From assembly GCF_030530635.1 (NCBI RefSeq), contig NZ_JAUMUL010000020.1, forward strand, positions 1 through 47,152: a stretch of 47,152 nucleotides of DNA. Reading direction: 5' to 3'. The notes under the pieces were generated by a model. The model was not told the DNA's origin. It did no database searches and was given only the letters and a program-made list of their open reading frames with translations. The position numbers were made by a program, and so were the translations under genes. This document shows, in pieces, positions 25,227 through 33,026 of the stretch (the first letter of the stretch is position 1; each line of letters opens with the position of its first letter). Origin of the DNA: Actinomyces sp. (GTDB lineage Bacteria > Actinomycetota > Actinomycetes > Actinomycetales > Actinomycetaceae).

Positions 25227-25248
25227 GGTGCTTCTCCTTGTGTGCTTG

Positions 25249-25271
25249 TGGCCCGGCCCTGCGCCGGGCCA
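25249..25271 (-). other. Intercistronic hairpin before the aldolase gene
   Basis: A perfect 9-bp inverted repeat, TGGCCCGGC and GCCGGGCCA, with a 5-nt loop, ends 22 nt before the aldolase start inside the 144-nt gap after the dehydrogenase. It could be an attenuator, an mRNA-processing or stabilising structure, or a partial terminator that lowers expression of the downstream genes. Confidence 0.6.
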
Positions 25272-25370
25272 TTTGGGTGAAGTTGAGTCAGTGAGTCGAA
25301 AAAGGGTGTGTTGACCGGGACTCGCGTCACGGACGCGGGCCGGGGTTTGGCTGGGGACGGTTGCCGGGCC

Positions 25371-26450
25371 TCAGGCCCAGACGTCGACGCCGACGCGCAT
25401 GTCGGCGCCGGAGGCTGCCAGATCGATGGCCTCCGTGGCCCGGTCGAGCGGCAGCTGGGTGCCGATCAGATCGGCCACCTTCAGCCGACCGTCGTTGATC
25501 ATCGGGGCGATCTGCTGGAAGTTCTCCAGGCGGCAGGAGGAGGCGCCGACGATCTCGTATTCGTTGTAGTGGATGTCGTTGGCGACGAATTCGAGTCTGG
25601 CCTCGGAGTTGAAGCCCGCGAACACGGAGATGCGGGCACCGGGGGCGAGCACGCCCAGGTAGGGGGTCAGGGCCTCGGGGCGGCCGATGGCCATGATGAC
25701 CACATCAACGCCGTCCGGGGAGAAGTCCCGGATGCGGTCGGCGATATCGTCGGTCGGCGCGAGCACCAGATCTGCGCCGGAGTCCCGGGCGATCGCATGG
25801 CGGGCCCGATTGGGCTCGACGGATATCACCCGACGCGCGCCCTGGGCCTTGGCCAGGCGGATGTGGATGAGTCCGAGGGGCCCCGCCCCGGCCACCAGCA
25901 CCGTATCCGCCCCGGCGACCCGGGCCAGATTCTGGCCGTTCAGGGCGCAGGAAACCGGCTCAACAATGGCGGCCTCAAGGGCGGATACCCGGTTGAGCGG
26001 GATCAGGTTCTCTCGTGCCCGGGCGGGGACTCGCACATACTGGGACAGTCCGCCGTCGAGCTGGTAGCCGAAGGCGACGCGGTTGCGGCAGATGTTGGGG
26101 TGCCCCTTGGAGCAGGCCGAGCAGGCCCCGCACGGCACCAGCGGGTAGACGCAGACCTGATCACCCATGGACACGCCGTCGGGAAGATCTCCGCTCGCGG
26201 CAACCACCTCGCCGGCGAACTCGTGCCCGAGCGTGGAGGGCAGAGTCACATTCCGGGTCTTGCGGCCGGTGTAGATGCGCACATCGGTGCCGCACAGCAG
26301 GGCACCGGTCACCCTGAGCAGGACGTCGCCCGGTTCTAGCTCGGGGATCGGCACCTGCTCGATACGCATGTCGTTCGGGGCATGCAGGACGGCCTTTCTC
26401 ATTGTGTCTTTCAGGTCGACGGTCGTATCGACAGTCGCATTGCTGGTCAT
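25371..26450 (-). CDS. Zinc-dependent medium-chain dehydrogenase (polyol/aldonate type)
   Basis: NAD(P)-dependent oxidoreductase, 359 residues. Catalytic-zinc ligands are Cys53 (LLCGTD) and His76-Glu77 (TLGHEFAG), with Glu164 (AAIVEPVSC) in the usual position. The structural zinc lobe has Cys107, 110, 113 and 121. The cofactor fold is VLVAGAGPLGLI (188-193). It resembles sorbitol, threonine and L-idonate or galactonate dehydrogenases; the substrate is not decided by sequence. AAGGAAG precedes the ATG, which overlaps the DeoR stop (ATGA). It probably oxidises the free sugar or sugar acid to a keto form before phosphorylation. Confidence 0.91.
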   Translation of the reverse strand: MTSNATVDTTVDLKDTMRKAVLHAPNDMRIEQVPIPELEPGDVLLRVTGALLCGTDVRIYTGRKTRNVTLPSTLGHEFAGEVVAASGDLPDGVSMGDQVCVYPLVPCGACSACSKGHPNICRNRVAFGYQLDGGLSQYVRVPARARENLIPLNRVSALEAAIVEPVSCALNGQNLARVAGADTVLVAGAGPLGLIHIRLAKAQGARRVISVEPNRARHAIARDSGADLVLAPTDDIADRIRDFSPDGVDVVIMAIGRPEALTPYLGVLAPGARISVFAGFNSEARLEFVANDIHYNEYEIVGASSCRLENFQQIAPMINDGRLKVADLIGTQLPLDRATEAIDLAASGADMRVGVDVWA

Positions 26451-27343
26451 GGTTCTTCCTTGGAATTATTCGGCTCTTCGAAACTCTGCTCGCCGGCGAG
26501 CAGGATGGTGGTGGCGCCGCGGTCCTCAAGGGCGTCGAGCTGCTCCTGAGTCGCCCCGGCGTCGGTAATAAGGGCCCACTCATGGGGCAGAGGCGACCAG
26601 TACGGATAGTCGGTGTCATCCTCCAGCTTGCTGGAGTCGGCGATGATGTAGACCTGAGCGGCCTGGCGCAGCATCATCGACTTCAGCCGGGACTGGTCGT
26701 AGGTGCGTGAGGCGATGCCCCGCTCGGTACTGACGGCGTCGGCTCCGACGAAGGCGATGTTCCCGTAGATGCGGGACAGCGTCATCTCGGCATCGCCACC
26801 GCAGATGGTCTCATTGATGCCGCGCAGGTTGCCGCCGAGGACGAGCACGTGCACCTTGTCCTGACCCACGAGCCGGTTGATACAGCGCAGTCCGTTGGTG
26901 ACCACCGTGAGTTCGAAACGGTTATCGATGGCGGCGGCGATCCGCTCCGCGGTGGAGCCGGCGTCAAGGATCACCAGGTCACCCTCGTTGAGGAGCGAGA
27001 CCGCCACCTGAGCGATCGCCTCCTTCTCGACCACGTTGGACACCTCGCGTTGCGCCATGGTCAGTTCGCGCCGTCCGGGCGCCAGGGAGGCGCCCCCGTA
27101 AGTGCGGGAGATGATCTCGTCCTTCTCCAGCAGGGCCAGATCCCGACGGATCGTGACCACAGACACGTCCAGCGCCCGGGCCAGTTCATTGACCGAGGCC
27201 CGCCTGCCCGACCCCTCACCGAGCATCTCGACCAGTCGGGCGCGCCGCCGGTCTCCCTTGGTACGGGGTTCGTCCGTGACGCCGGAGCGAACGGTGATGG
27301 CCATGGTGCCTCCCTGGTCGTTGAGAATCGCTTCTGACCGCAT
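26447..27343 (-). CDS. DeoR-family transcriptional regulator
   Basis: Sugar-phosphate-responsive regulator, 298 residues. The DeoR helix-turn-helix spans about 33-88 (RRARLVEMLGEG, VNELARALDVSVVTIRRDLALLEKDEIISRTYGGA). The sensor domain has VILDAGSTAERIAAAI, LTVVTNGL, VLVLGGNLRG and FVGADAVSTERGI. ATG at 27343 is chosen because it has AAAGGAGGT with a 7-nt spacer; an ATG at 27304 with GGGAGG is an internal alternative. It lies between the MFS gene (149-nt gap containing hairpins) and the dehydrogenase. I infer that it acts at the GATC direct repeats at 28.9 and 35.7 kb. Confidence 0.93.
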   Translation of the reverse strand: MRSEAILNDQGGTMAITVRSGVTDEPRTKGDRRRARLVEMLGEGSGRRASVNELARALDVSVVTIRRDLALLEKDEIISRTYGGASLAPGRRELTMAQREVSNVVEKEAIAQVAVSLLNEGDLVILDAGSTAERIAAAIDNRFELTVVTNGLRCINRLVGQDKVHVLVLGGNLRGINETICGGDAEMTLSRIYGNIAFVGADAVSTERGIASRTYDQSRLKSMMLRQAAQVYIIADSSKLEDDTDYPYWSPLPHEWALITDAGATQEQLDALEDRGATTILLAGEQSFEEPNNSKEEP

Positions 27344-27444
27344 CGTCCCACCTCCTTTCGCTGTTGTGGCTGGTCGGTGCCGCAGGAGCGGCGATGAAGC
27401 CGTGTGGAGCCCGTCTCGCGGGGCGTAGGCTCCAGGCGGCCTGT

Positions 27445-27467
27445 CGCCCCGCTTCCCCGAGGGGGCG
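27445..27467 (-). other. Hairpin in the MFS-deoR gap
   Basis: Arms CGCCCC and GGGGCG with an 11-nt loop lie 26 nt after the MFS stop, upstream of deoR. It may be a weak terminator or RNA-processing structure separating transporter and regulator. In such G/C-rich DNA the match could be chance. Confidence 0.3.
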
Positions 27468-27492
27468 CTCGGGATGTCGGCTGCCGTTCGCC

Positions 27493-28818
27493 TCACACGG
27501 TGACCACGTCCCGGGAGAAGTCGATCTGCTCGACCTTCGGCAGCATGAAGGCGAAGACCAGGGCACCGAGAATGGACACCAACCCGGACAGCAGCAGCGG
27601 CAGGCCGAAGGCGCCGGTTGCCCCGTAAAGGAAGCCGATGACGATCGGGTTGAGCGCCGAGCCGATGTTGGAGAAGAAGTTCTGGGTGCCTCCGAGCACA
27701 CCGACGGTGGACGCGGGAACGAAGTCCGCCGGCAGGCACCAGATGGTGACGATTGTGAAGGCGGAGCCGAAGTAGGACACCGACATCAGCGCCAGTGCCA
27801 GGGCCGCGGTGGGGACGAAGGCCGCTCCGCCGATGACGGCGCACAGCAGCATGCCGACCACCAGGCAGGTCTTGCGCACCCGAGTCACGGACCAGCCGCG
27901 CTTGAGCAGGGCGTCGTTGACCAGTCCGCCGCTCCACGAGCCGATGATGGAGCAGATCGGGGGGATCGCACCGAAGGCCCCGAGCCGGAGCAGGTCGAAA
28001 CCGCGCTCATCGACCAAATAGGTGGGGAACCAGGTGAGGAAGAAGGTTACCGCGAAGTTGACGCAGAAGAAGCCGATCATCATGGCCCAGACGGCACGCT
28101 TGCGCAGCAGGACGAGCACCGGGATGGCCTTCTCGGTGCCGGCCGCGGCCGCTTGACGGGCCTCTTCATCACGGCCCTCGTTGATGATCGCCATCTCCTC
28201 CTCGCCGATCGCATCGACGAGTTCCGGGCGGCGGTACAGGGCCCACCAGCCGAGTGCCCACAGGATCCCGAGCACGCCGGCGATCAGGAACACCCAGCGC
28301 CAGCCCCACAGGCCGATGATGCCGGCGATCACCGGAGTGGCGATCGCGGAGCCGATCCGGGCACCGGAGTCGTACACGGAGGTGGCACGGGCGCGTTCCC
28401 GCTGCGGGAACCACCGTGAGACGGTCTTGGCAGATGCGGGGTAGGCGCCTGACTCACCAATGCCGAGGCCGAGTCGCAGGCCGAACAGCATGGCGAAGTT
28501 GCTCACCATGAAGGTGACTCCGGTGCACACCGACCACACGAACACCGAGGCACCGAACATGACGCGTTCTCCGAACCTGTCGATCAGTGAGCCCGCGGGG
28601 ATCTGCATGATCGCGTACGACCAGGAGAAGGCCGACAGGATTAACCCCTGTTCAGCGGGCGTGATGTGGAAGTCCTGGGTCATGTAGGGCAGTGCCACCG
28701 AGATCGCGGAACGGTCGATGTAGTTGATGGCCAGACCGATGGCGCAGACGACGGCGACGACCCACCGCCAGTTGGTCTTTCCGGACCTGCGCGCCCGGAT
28801 GTCTGCTGATGCCGTCAT
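27493..28818 (-). CDS. MFS permease, anion:cation symporter (ACS) type
   Basis: Twelve-helix importer of organic anions, 441 residues. Family signs: IDRSAISVALPYMTQDFHI after helix 1, the loop 2-3 motif GSLIDRFGERVMFG, GIGESGAYPASAKTVSRWFPQRERARATSVYDSGARIG (helices 4-5), a long charged central loop, and NFFSNIGSALNPIVIGFL. This subgroup carries hexuronates, galactonate, glucarate, phthalate and similar anions. ATG at 28818 is chosen for its AAGGAGG 5 nt upstream. It is the first gene of the operon and lies directly behind three GATC direct repeats. Its presence suggests that a sugar acid is imported. Confidence 0.92.
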   Translation of the reverse strand: MTASADIRARRSGKTNWRWVVAVVCAIGLAINYIDRSAISVALPYMTQDFHITPAEQGLILSAFSWSYAIMQIPAGSLIDRFGERVMFGASVFVWSVCTGVTFMVSNFAMLFGLRLGLGIGESGAYPASAKTVSRWFPQRERARATSVYDSGARIGSAIATPVIAGIIGLWGWRWVFLIAGVLGILWALGWWALYRRPELVDAIGEEEMAIINEGRDEEARQAAAAGTEKAIPVLVLLRKRAVWAMMIGFFCVNFAVTFFLTWFPTYLVDERGFDLLRLGAFGAIPPICSIIGSWSGGLVNDALLKRGWSVTRVRKTCLVVGMLLCAVIGGAAFVPTAALALALMSVSYFGSAFTIVTIWCLPADFVPASTVGVLGGTQNFFSNIGSALNPIVIGFLYGATGAFGLPLLLSGLVSILGALVFAFMLPKVEQIDFSRDVVTV

Positions 28819-28873
28819 GGATACCTCCTTGTACCTCGAAACTGAACGGTCCACTCATGCAAGGAACCGTCAA

Positions 28874-28971
28874 TGATCACACTGATCATTCGGCACCACA
28901 ATCATCGCTCGGCACCGCGATCCGGTCAAGCTTGTTTGATCACTCTGTTCATTTTATCGATCGATTCGATC
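28874..28971. promoter_or_regulatory. Operator cluster: three YGATC-N4-YGATC direct repeats
   Basis: Copies: 28874-28887 (TGATCACACTGATC), 28937-28950 (TGATCACTCTGTTC, one half degenerate) and 28958-28971 (CGATCGATTCGATC). Half sites repeat at 9 bp and the last two copies are 21 bp apart. The cluster sits 56 to 153 nt upstream of the MFS gene. The same motif is present at 35.7 kb. Confidence 0.75.
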
Positions 28972-28994
28972 ACTTTGCTCCGCGCGTTTAGGAC

Positions 28995-29930
28995 TTAAGT
29001 ACCGGCTTCGCCGAACACCTGTCGCTCCCCCGGCATGCTCTCCTGAGCGCCTGACCCCACCGTGGTCAATGCCCCCGCGATGGTCGCAAACCTGAGCGCG
29101 GCCTCCCTGCGCTCCCCACGCACCAGGGCGGCACACAGGGTGCCGACGAACGAATCGCCGGCGCCGGTGGTGTCCACGGCTTGCACGGGGTGTGCCGGAA
29201 CCGCTTCCACGCCCTGCGGCCCCGCATACACCGAACCGGCAGCACCGAGCGTCACGATCACCTCCGGTGCAATTCGCCGGAGCCCGGCCGCCAACCGCCG
29301 CCATCCGAGGAGGCCCTCCGGCGCACGCTCATACCCCGCGTACGCAAGCGCCTCCTCCTCATTGACAATGAAGCAGTCGAACAGACCGTGCAACTCCTCC
29401 CCGTACGTCACGTGGGGGGCGGCATTCAAAACCGCCGGAACATGCATCTCACGCGCCCTCCTCCCGACGGCGAGGACGGTCTGCGCGGGGATCTCGTTCT
29501 GCGTGAGCACCAGTCCCGGACGGCGTGCGGCGGCGAGTGCCGCATCCACGGCTGCCGGTGAGAGCCTGGCGTTGGCGCCGGAAACGACCGTGGACGAGAC
29601 GGTTCCGTCCGCGGTGCAGTGGATGAAGCCCAGCCCGGTAGCGGCGTCGTCCACCCGCGTGATACGCGGCTCAACGCCCACCGACTCCAGCCGGCGGAGG
29701 TAGTCACGTCCCCGGTCGTCGGCGCCGACCGCGCCGACGAATGTCACCGGGACTCCCAGACGGCGCGCCTGGATCGCCTGGTTGGCCCCCTTGCCTCCGA
29801 AACTTGTGACCCCTTCGGTGACGCAGAGTGTCTGCCCGGGCCTGGGCAACTCATCCACATACACGGTGAAATCCGTATTGAGGCTGCCGACCACCAGCAC
29901 TCCGCCCGCGGCCGGGATGACGCCGGTCAC
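28995..29930 (-). CDS. PfkB-family sugar kinase (ribokinase-like)
   Basis: ATP-dependent carbohydrate kinase, 311 residues. N-terminal GSLNTDFTVYVDELPRPGQT and SFGGKGANQAIQARRLG form the sugar-binding signature of ribokinases. FIVNEEEALAYAG and the C-terminal anion hole with catalytic Asp are in DTTGAGDSFVGTL (Asp253 and Asp259). Ribokinase-like motifs do not fix the sugar. The start is a GTG at 29930 overlapping the isomerase stop (GTGA), so it is translationally coupled. It is the last gene of the ABC-transporter operon, and its stop lies just before the MFS operon's operator region. Confidence 0.92.
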   Translation of the reverse strand: MTGVIPAAGGVLVVGSLNTDFTVYVDELPRPGQTLCVTEGVTSFGGKGANQAIQARRLGVPVTFVGAVGADDRGRDYLRRLESVGVEPRITRVDDAATGLGFIHCTADGTVSSTVVSGANARLSPAAVDAALAAARRPGLVLTQNEIPAQTVLAVGRRAREMHVPAVLNAAPHVTYGEELHGLFDCFIVNEEEALAYAGYERAPEGLLGWRRLAAGLRRIAPEVIVTLGAAGSVYAGPQGVEAVPAHPVQAVDTTGAGDSFVGTLCAALVRGERREAALRFATIAGALTTVGSGAQESMPGERQVFGEAGT

Positions 29931-30868
29931 GATCCCGCACCCCCGCCCAGCAGGTCCAGACGCAGCGCCGCTACCCGCAGGGCGTCCTGGGAGTCGGCGA
30001 CCTCCTGGAGGCGATCCGGGTCCTGCCTTTCCAACAGGCCCAGGAGGGCGTCGGTCGCCGCCACATTGGCGCGCAGCTCTCCGGCCGCATCCTCCCGCAC
30101 GGGGAAGGTGTCGAAGTAGATAGGGGCCTGATACCCGCCGCGCCGGAGCCAGTGCAGAAGCTCCAAAGTCTCCCACGGATGCACTGAGCCCACGATCATT
30201 CCGTCATCGCTTCCCCCATACCCGTCATTGAGATGGATTCCGTACAGTCTGTCGTCCGCCAGCAGGAGTGCAGCGGCGTGCGCGGGGTAGTCGCGCGCCA
30301 TGATCATGTGGCAGAAGTCCAGAGTCGCCCCCACATTGGGCCGACCGATGCACTGGAGCAGGTAGAGGACGAAGCCGCTGCTCGGGATCATCGTATGGAC
30401 CCGCTCCTCATAAGGCTTGTACTCAATGCTGAAGCGCATGTCCGGGTACTGGTCCGCCAGCTGTTGATACACGGCGACGAGTCTCCGGGTCGCCGTCACG
30501 AAGTCCTTCTGGAAGGCGTAGTCGTAGCCGTCATAGCCGAGCCACAAGGTGATCAGGTCACTGCCGAGGTCTTTGGCGACACCTACGCCGGCGCACACCA
30601 GCTCGTAGGCCTCCGCGGACAGTCTCGACCCCGGTCCGGTGAACTCCCCGGCGCAGAACTCGCTGCGGAATCTCACCGCGATCGAGTTCACTCCAAGTCC
30701 CGCATCCGCAAGCGCCCTGCGGACCCCGTCCACGCCGTCCTTGGCGAAGTGCTCCGGATAGTTAAGATCGACGTGGCCGACACCGTCCACGCCGCCTATT
30801 GCGGCGAGCGCCTTCGGCACGCTCATTCCCTGCTTGATGTATGAGTTGATTCTGGCCGAGTACCCCAT
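29927..30868 (-). CDS. TIM-barrel sugar isomerase/epimerase (AP-endonuclease-2 fold)
   Basis: Metal-dependent sugar isomerase or epimerase, 313 residues. Likely metal and acid-base residues are in SIEYKPYEER (Glu149), LDFCHM (Asp184, His187) and IHLNDGYGGSDDG (His212, Asp215), with YFDTFPVRED near residue 255. The family covers rhamnose, tagatose/psicose and hydroxypyruvate isomerases; I cannot choose. ATG at 30868 has AGGAGG upstream and begins the conserved part; the frame is open 34 codons further but with no ribosome-binding site. A 7-bp hairpin (30886-30905) precedes the ribosome-binding site. It is translationally coupled to the downstream kinase, which suggests aldose to ketose to phosphoketose steps. 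Confidence 0.87.
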   Translation of the reverse strand: MGYSARINSYIKQGMSVPKALAAIGGVDGVGHVDLNYPEHFAKDGVDGVRRALADAGLGVNSIAVRFRSEFCAGEFTGPGSRLSAEAYELVCAGVGVAKDLGSDLITLWLGYDGYDYAFQKDFVTATRRLVAVYQQLADQYPDMRFSIEYKPYEERVHTMIPSSGFVLYLLQCIGRPNVGATLDFCHMIMARDYPAHAAALLLADDRLYGIHLNDGYGGSDDGMIVGSVHPWETLELLHWLRRGGYQAPIYFDTFPVREDAAGELRANVAATDALLGLLERQDPDRLQEVADSQDALRVAALRLDLLGGGAGS

Positions 30869-30885
30869 TCGGCCCCTCCTGTTCC

Positions 30886-30905
30886 ATCGGCTCCCATAAG
30901 CCGAT
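30886..30905 (-). other. Leader hairpin before the isomerase
   Basis: Arms ATCGGCT and AGCCGAT with a 6-nt loop, just upstream of the AGGAGG of the isomerase within a 164-nt intercistronic gap. It may affect translation or mRNA stability. Confidence 0.4.
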
Positions 30906-31032
30906 ACCGTGGTTGCTGTAGAAAGCCGTTCAGTAGTCGGGCCGGCAGTCGGCACCACCACCGGTCCCACAGCCCGTCGATGAACCGCCGTGGGACACCT
31001 GACGTGCCGATCCGGCAGGATCTGTCACCTCC

Positions 31033-31914
31033 CTACATGCGGTAGAAGTCGACCGCGGTACCGGCGAACAGGCGCCGTCGTTCCTCCCGGGTGAAGTCCG
31101 CAACCGTTGCGCCGAAGGCGGTGTACAGGGTCGGCATGTCGGAGTAGAGCGAGTCCACAGGAAAGTTGCTGGCGAACATGGACCGCTCCACCCCGAACGC
31201 GTTGATCGCGGTCAGGATCGGCTCCCTGATGGACCTCCTCGTCCACTGGTGATCAGTGGTACCCAGGGCGGAGAGCTTTACGAACACGTTCTCGCGCCGA
31301 GCCAGTTCGCGCATTCCGGCGCCCCATCGCTCCAGGTACTCCGGGTCCCGGCGAATCGGCATGCCGAGGTGGTCCAGGACGATCCGCGTGGAGGGGAAGT
31401 CCTCCGCCAGACGTGCGGCGTCGAGCAGCTGGTGGGGGAACACCTGTAGATCAAAGGACATGCCCAGCCCTTCGAGCCGCGCGAAGTTTATACGCCAGGC
31501 CGGTTCGTTCATGATCCCGTCGCGGTCGCGGTGGGCGTAGTAGGGATCCGGGTCCCAGTTGAGGATGTCACGCACCCCGCGGACGGTCGACAACTGCGCA
31601 TAGCGCTCCAGCAGTGCCGGCGCGTCGTAATCCAGCAGGTCGGCCTTGGCCACCTGCACACTCCGGGAGCCCGCCAGCATGCCGTGCGCCCATTGCGCCT
31701 CGGACTCCGCCGCGGCGGCGCCGTTCTCCACGGCCACCGAGGCGATGACCGGTATCCCGGCACAGTCCGCGCGGTAGTCCTCAATGAGGTAGTCACGCCG
31801 CAGCGGCGTATCGTCGCCGTGGTACCGCGCCACGGGCGGACCGCTCAGCCAGGGATAGCCGGCTTCCAATCGGCACAGGTGATGGTGCGCATCCACAACG
31901 GGGACATCAATCAT
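31033..31914 (-). CDS. Amidohydrolase-superfamily protein, lactonase-like (COG3618 type)
   Basis: TIM-barrel hydrolase, 293 residues. The HxH pair is in VVDAHHHLC (His10, His12), with His in VLDHLGMP and Asp in MFASNFPVDSLY. This group holds L-fuconolactonase, L-rhamnonolactonase and related sugar-lactone hydrolases, so opening a sugar lactone to an aldonate is the likely reaction. The stop overlaps nothing, but its ATG overlaps the end of the permease gene by 8 nt, so it belongs to the same transcript. It sits between the ABC transporter and the isomerase. Confidence 0.87.
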   Translation of the reverse strand: MIDVPVVDAHHHLCRLEAGYPWLSGPPVARYHGDDTPLRRDYLIEDYRADCAGIPVIASVAVENGAAAAESEAQWAHGMLAGSRSVQVAKADLLDYDAPALLERYAQLSTVRGVRDILNWDPDPYYAHRDRDGIMNEPAWRINFARLEGLGMSFDLQVFPHQLLDAARLAEDFPSTRIVLDHLGMPIRRDPEYLERWGAGMRELARRENVFVKLSALGTTDHQWTRRSIREPILTAINAFGVERSMFASNFPVDSLYSDMPTLYTAFGATVADFTREERRRLFAGTAVDFYRM

Positions 31915-32992
31915 CGTCAGCTCCGGACACGCTCGTTTGCGCCACTGTGCCGGGTTGCGGCGGAGCCTCCTGATCTGTCTCCCCCACCGGGGTGGGCCGG
32001 TCGGGCCGCTTGGAGCCGCGTCGCAGGGCGGGCCAGTTCTTCCCGACCTGATCGAAGGTGACCGCTATGACTACAACGAGCCCGGTGACGATCTGCTCAT
32101 AGAAACTCGGCACGCTCAGGAGTACGAGTCCGTTGGTCAGCGCACCGAGGATGAGGGCGCCGATGATCGTTCCACCGATGGAGCCCTCACCGCCCATCAG
32201 ATTGGCACCGCCGATCACGGAGGAGGCGATCGCCGTCATCTGGTAGGGGGCGCCGGCTTCGGACTGCGCCGCCGAGATGCGGGCAACGACCACCATGCCT
32301 CCCAGACCTGACAGCGTTCCGGCCAGGACGTACACCCAGATCTTGACCCGGGCCACATTGACCCCCGACAACCAGGCCGTCTCCTCGCTGCCGCCCGTGG
32401 CGATGACGTTCTGGCCGAACACCGTGCGCCGCAGCAGGAACCAGCACAGTACGGCGCAGATGGCCACGGCCGCGACGGAGGTCGGTATCCCCATGACCCG
32501 AGAGTTCAGGATCATGACGAATGGCTTGGGGATGTTGTAAACGGGCAGACCGTCGGTGACGACGTAAGCCAGTCCCTGAAACACCGACATGGTTCCAAGC
32601 GTCGCTATGAACGGCGGCAGCCGTACGAGGGCGACCAGGAGCCCGTTGACCAGGCCGCACAGGGCGCCCGCGAAGAGGCCGATCAGGAAGCCCAGATACG
32701 GGTTCACCCCCTGGTTGACCATTAAGGCGGCGCTGACCATGCCCGACAGGCTGGCGATCGACCCGACCGACAGGTCGATGCCGCCGGTGATGATCACAAA
32801 GGTCATGCCGAGCCCGATAAGACCGTTGACGCAGGCTGAGATCGCGACGTCCCGTAGGTTGTCGAGCCCCAGGAATCTGGGATTGAGCATGCCGAATCCC
32901 AGATAGATCACCGCAGCGGCGATGGCGATGGTGAAGGTCTGCGCGTTCATGCGGGAGCGCCAGGCCGCAGCCTTTCTGCTTATGCTGTTCAT
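31907..32992 (-). CDS. Ribose-type ABC transporter permease (RbsC family)
   Basis: Membrane subunit of a sugar importer, 361 residues with about nine or ten hydrophobic helices. Family segments: GLGMTFVIITGGIDLSVGSI, ATLGTMSVFQGLAYVVTDG, and the coupling-helix region NVIATGGSEETAWLSGVNV. A polar tail of about 40 residues rich in Pro, Gln and Asp follows the last helix. No strong ribosome-binding site is seen; a second ATG lies at codon 15. It lies 34 nt after the ATPase gene. Confidence 0.93.
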   Translation of the reverse strand: MNSISRKAAAWRSRMNAQTFTIAIAAAVIYLGFGMLNPRFLGLDNLRDVAISACVNGLIGLGMTFVIITGGIDLSVGSIASLSGMVSAALMVNQGVNPYLGFLIGLFAGALCGLVNGLLVALVRLPPFIATLGTMSVFQGLAYVVTDGLPVYNIPKPFVMILNSRVMGIPTSVAAVAICAVLCWFLLRRTVFGQNVIATGGSEETAWLSGVNVARVKIWVYVLAGTLSGLGGMVVVARISAAQSEAGAPYQMTAIASSVIGGANLMGGEGSIGGTIIGALILGALTNGLVLLSVPSFYEQIVTGLVVVIAVTFDQVGKNWPALRRGSKRPDRPTPVGETDQEAPPQPGTVAQTSVSGADDD

Positions 32993-33026
32993 ATCCGTTT
33001 CTCATTCCCCACGTCAATCGGTCGCG

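Noticed and set aside
24399..30176. Sulfoquinovose (sulfo-EMP) operon, based on class I aldolase, PfkB kinase and DeoR regulator
   Set aside because: There is no sulfoquinovosidase or sulfolactaldehyde reductase-type gene, and the kinase and aldolase lie in different operons.
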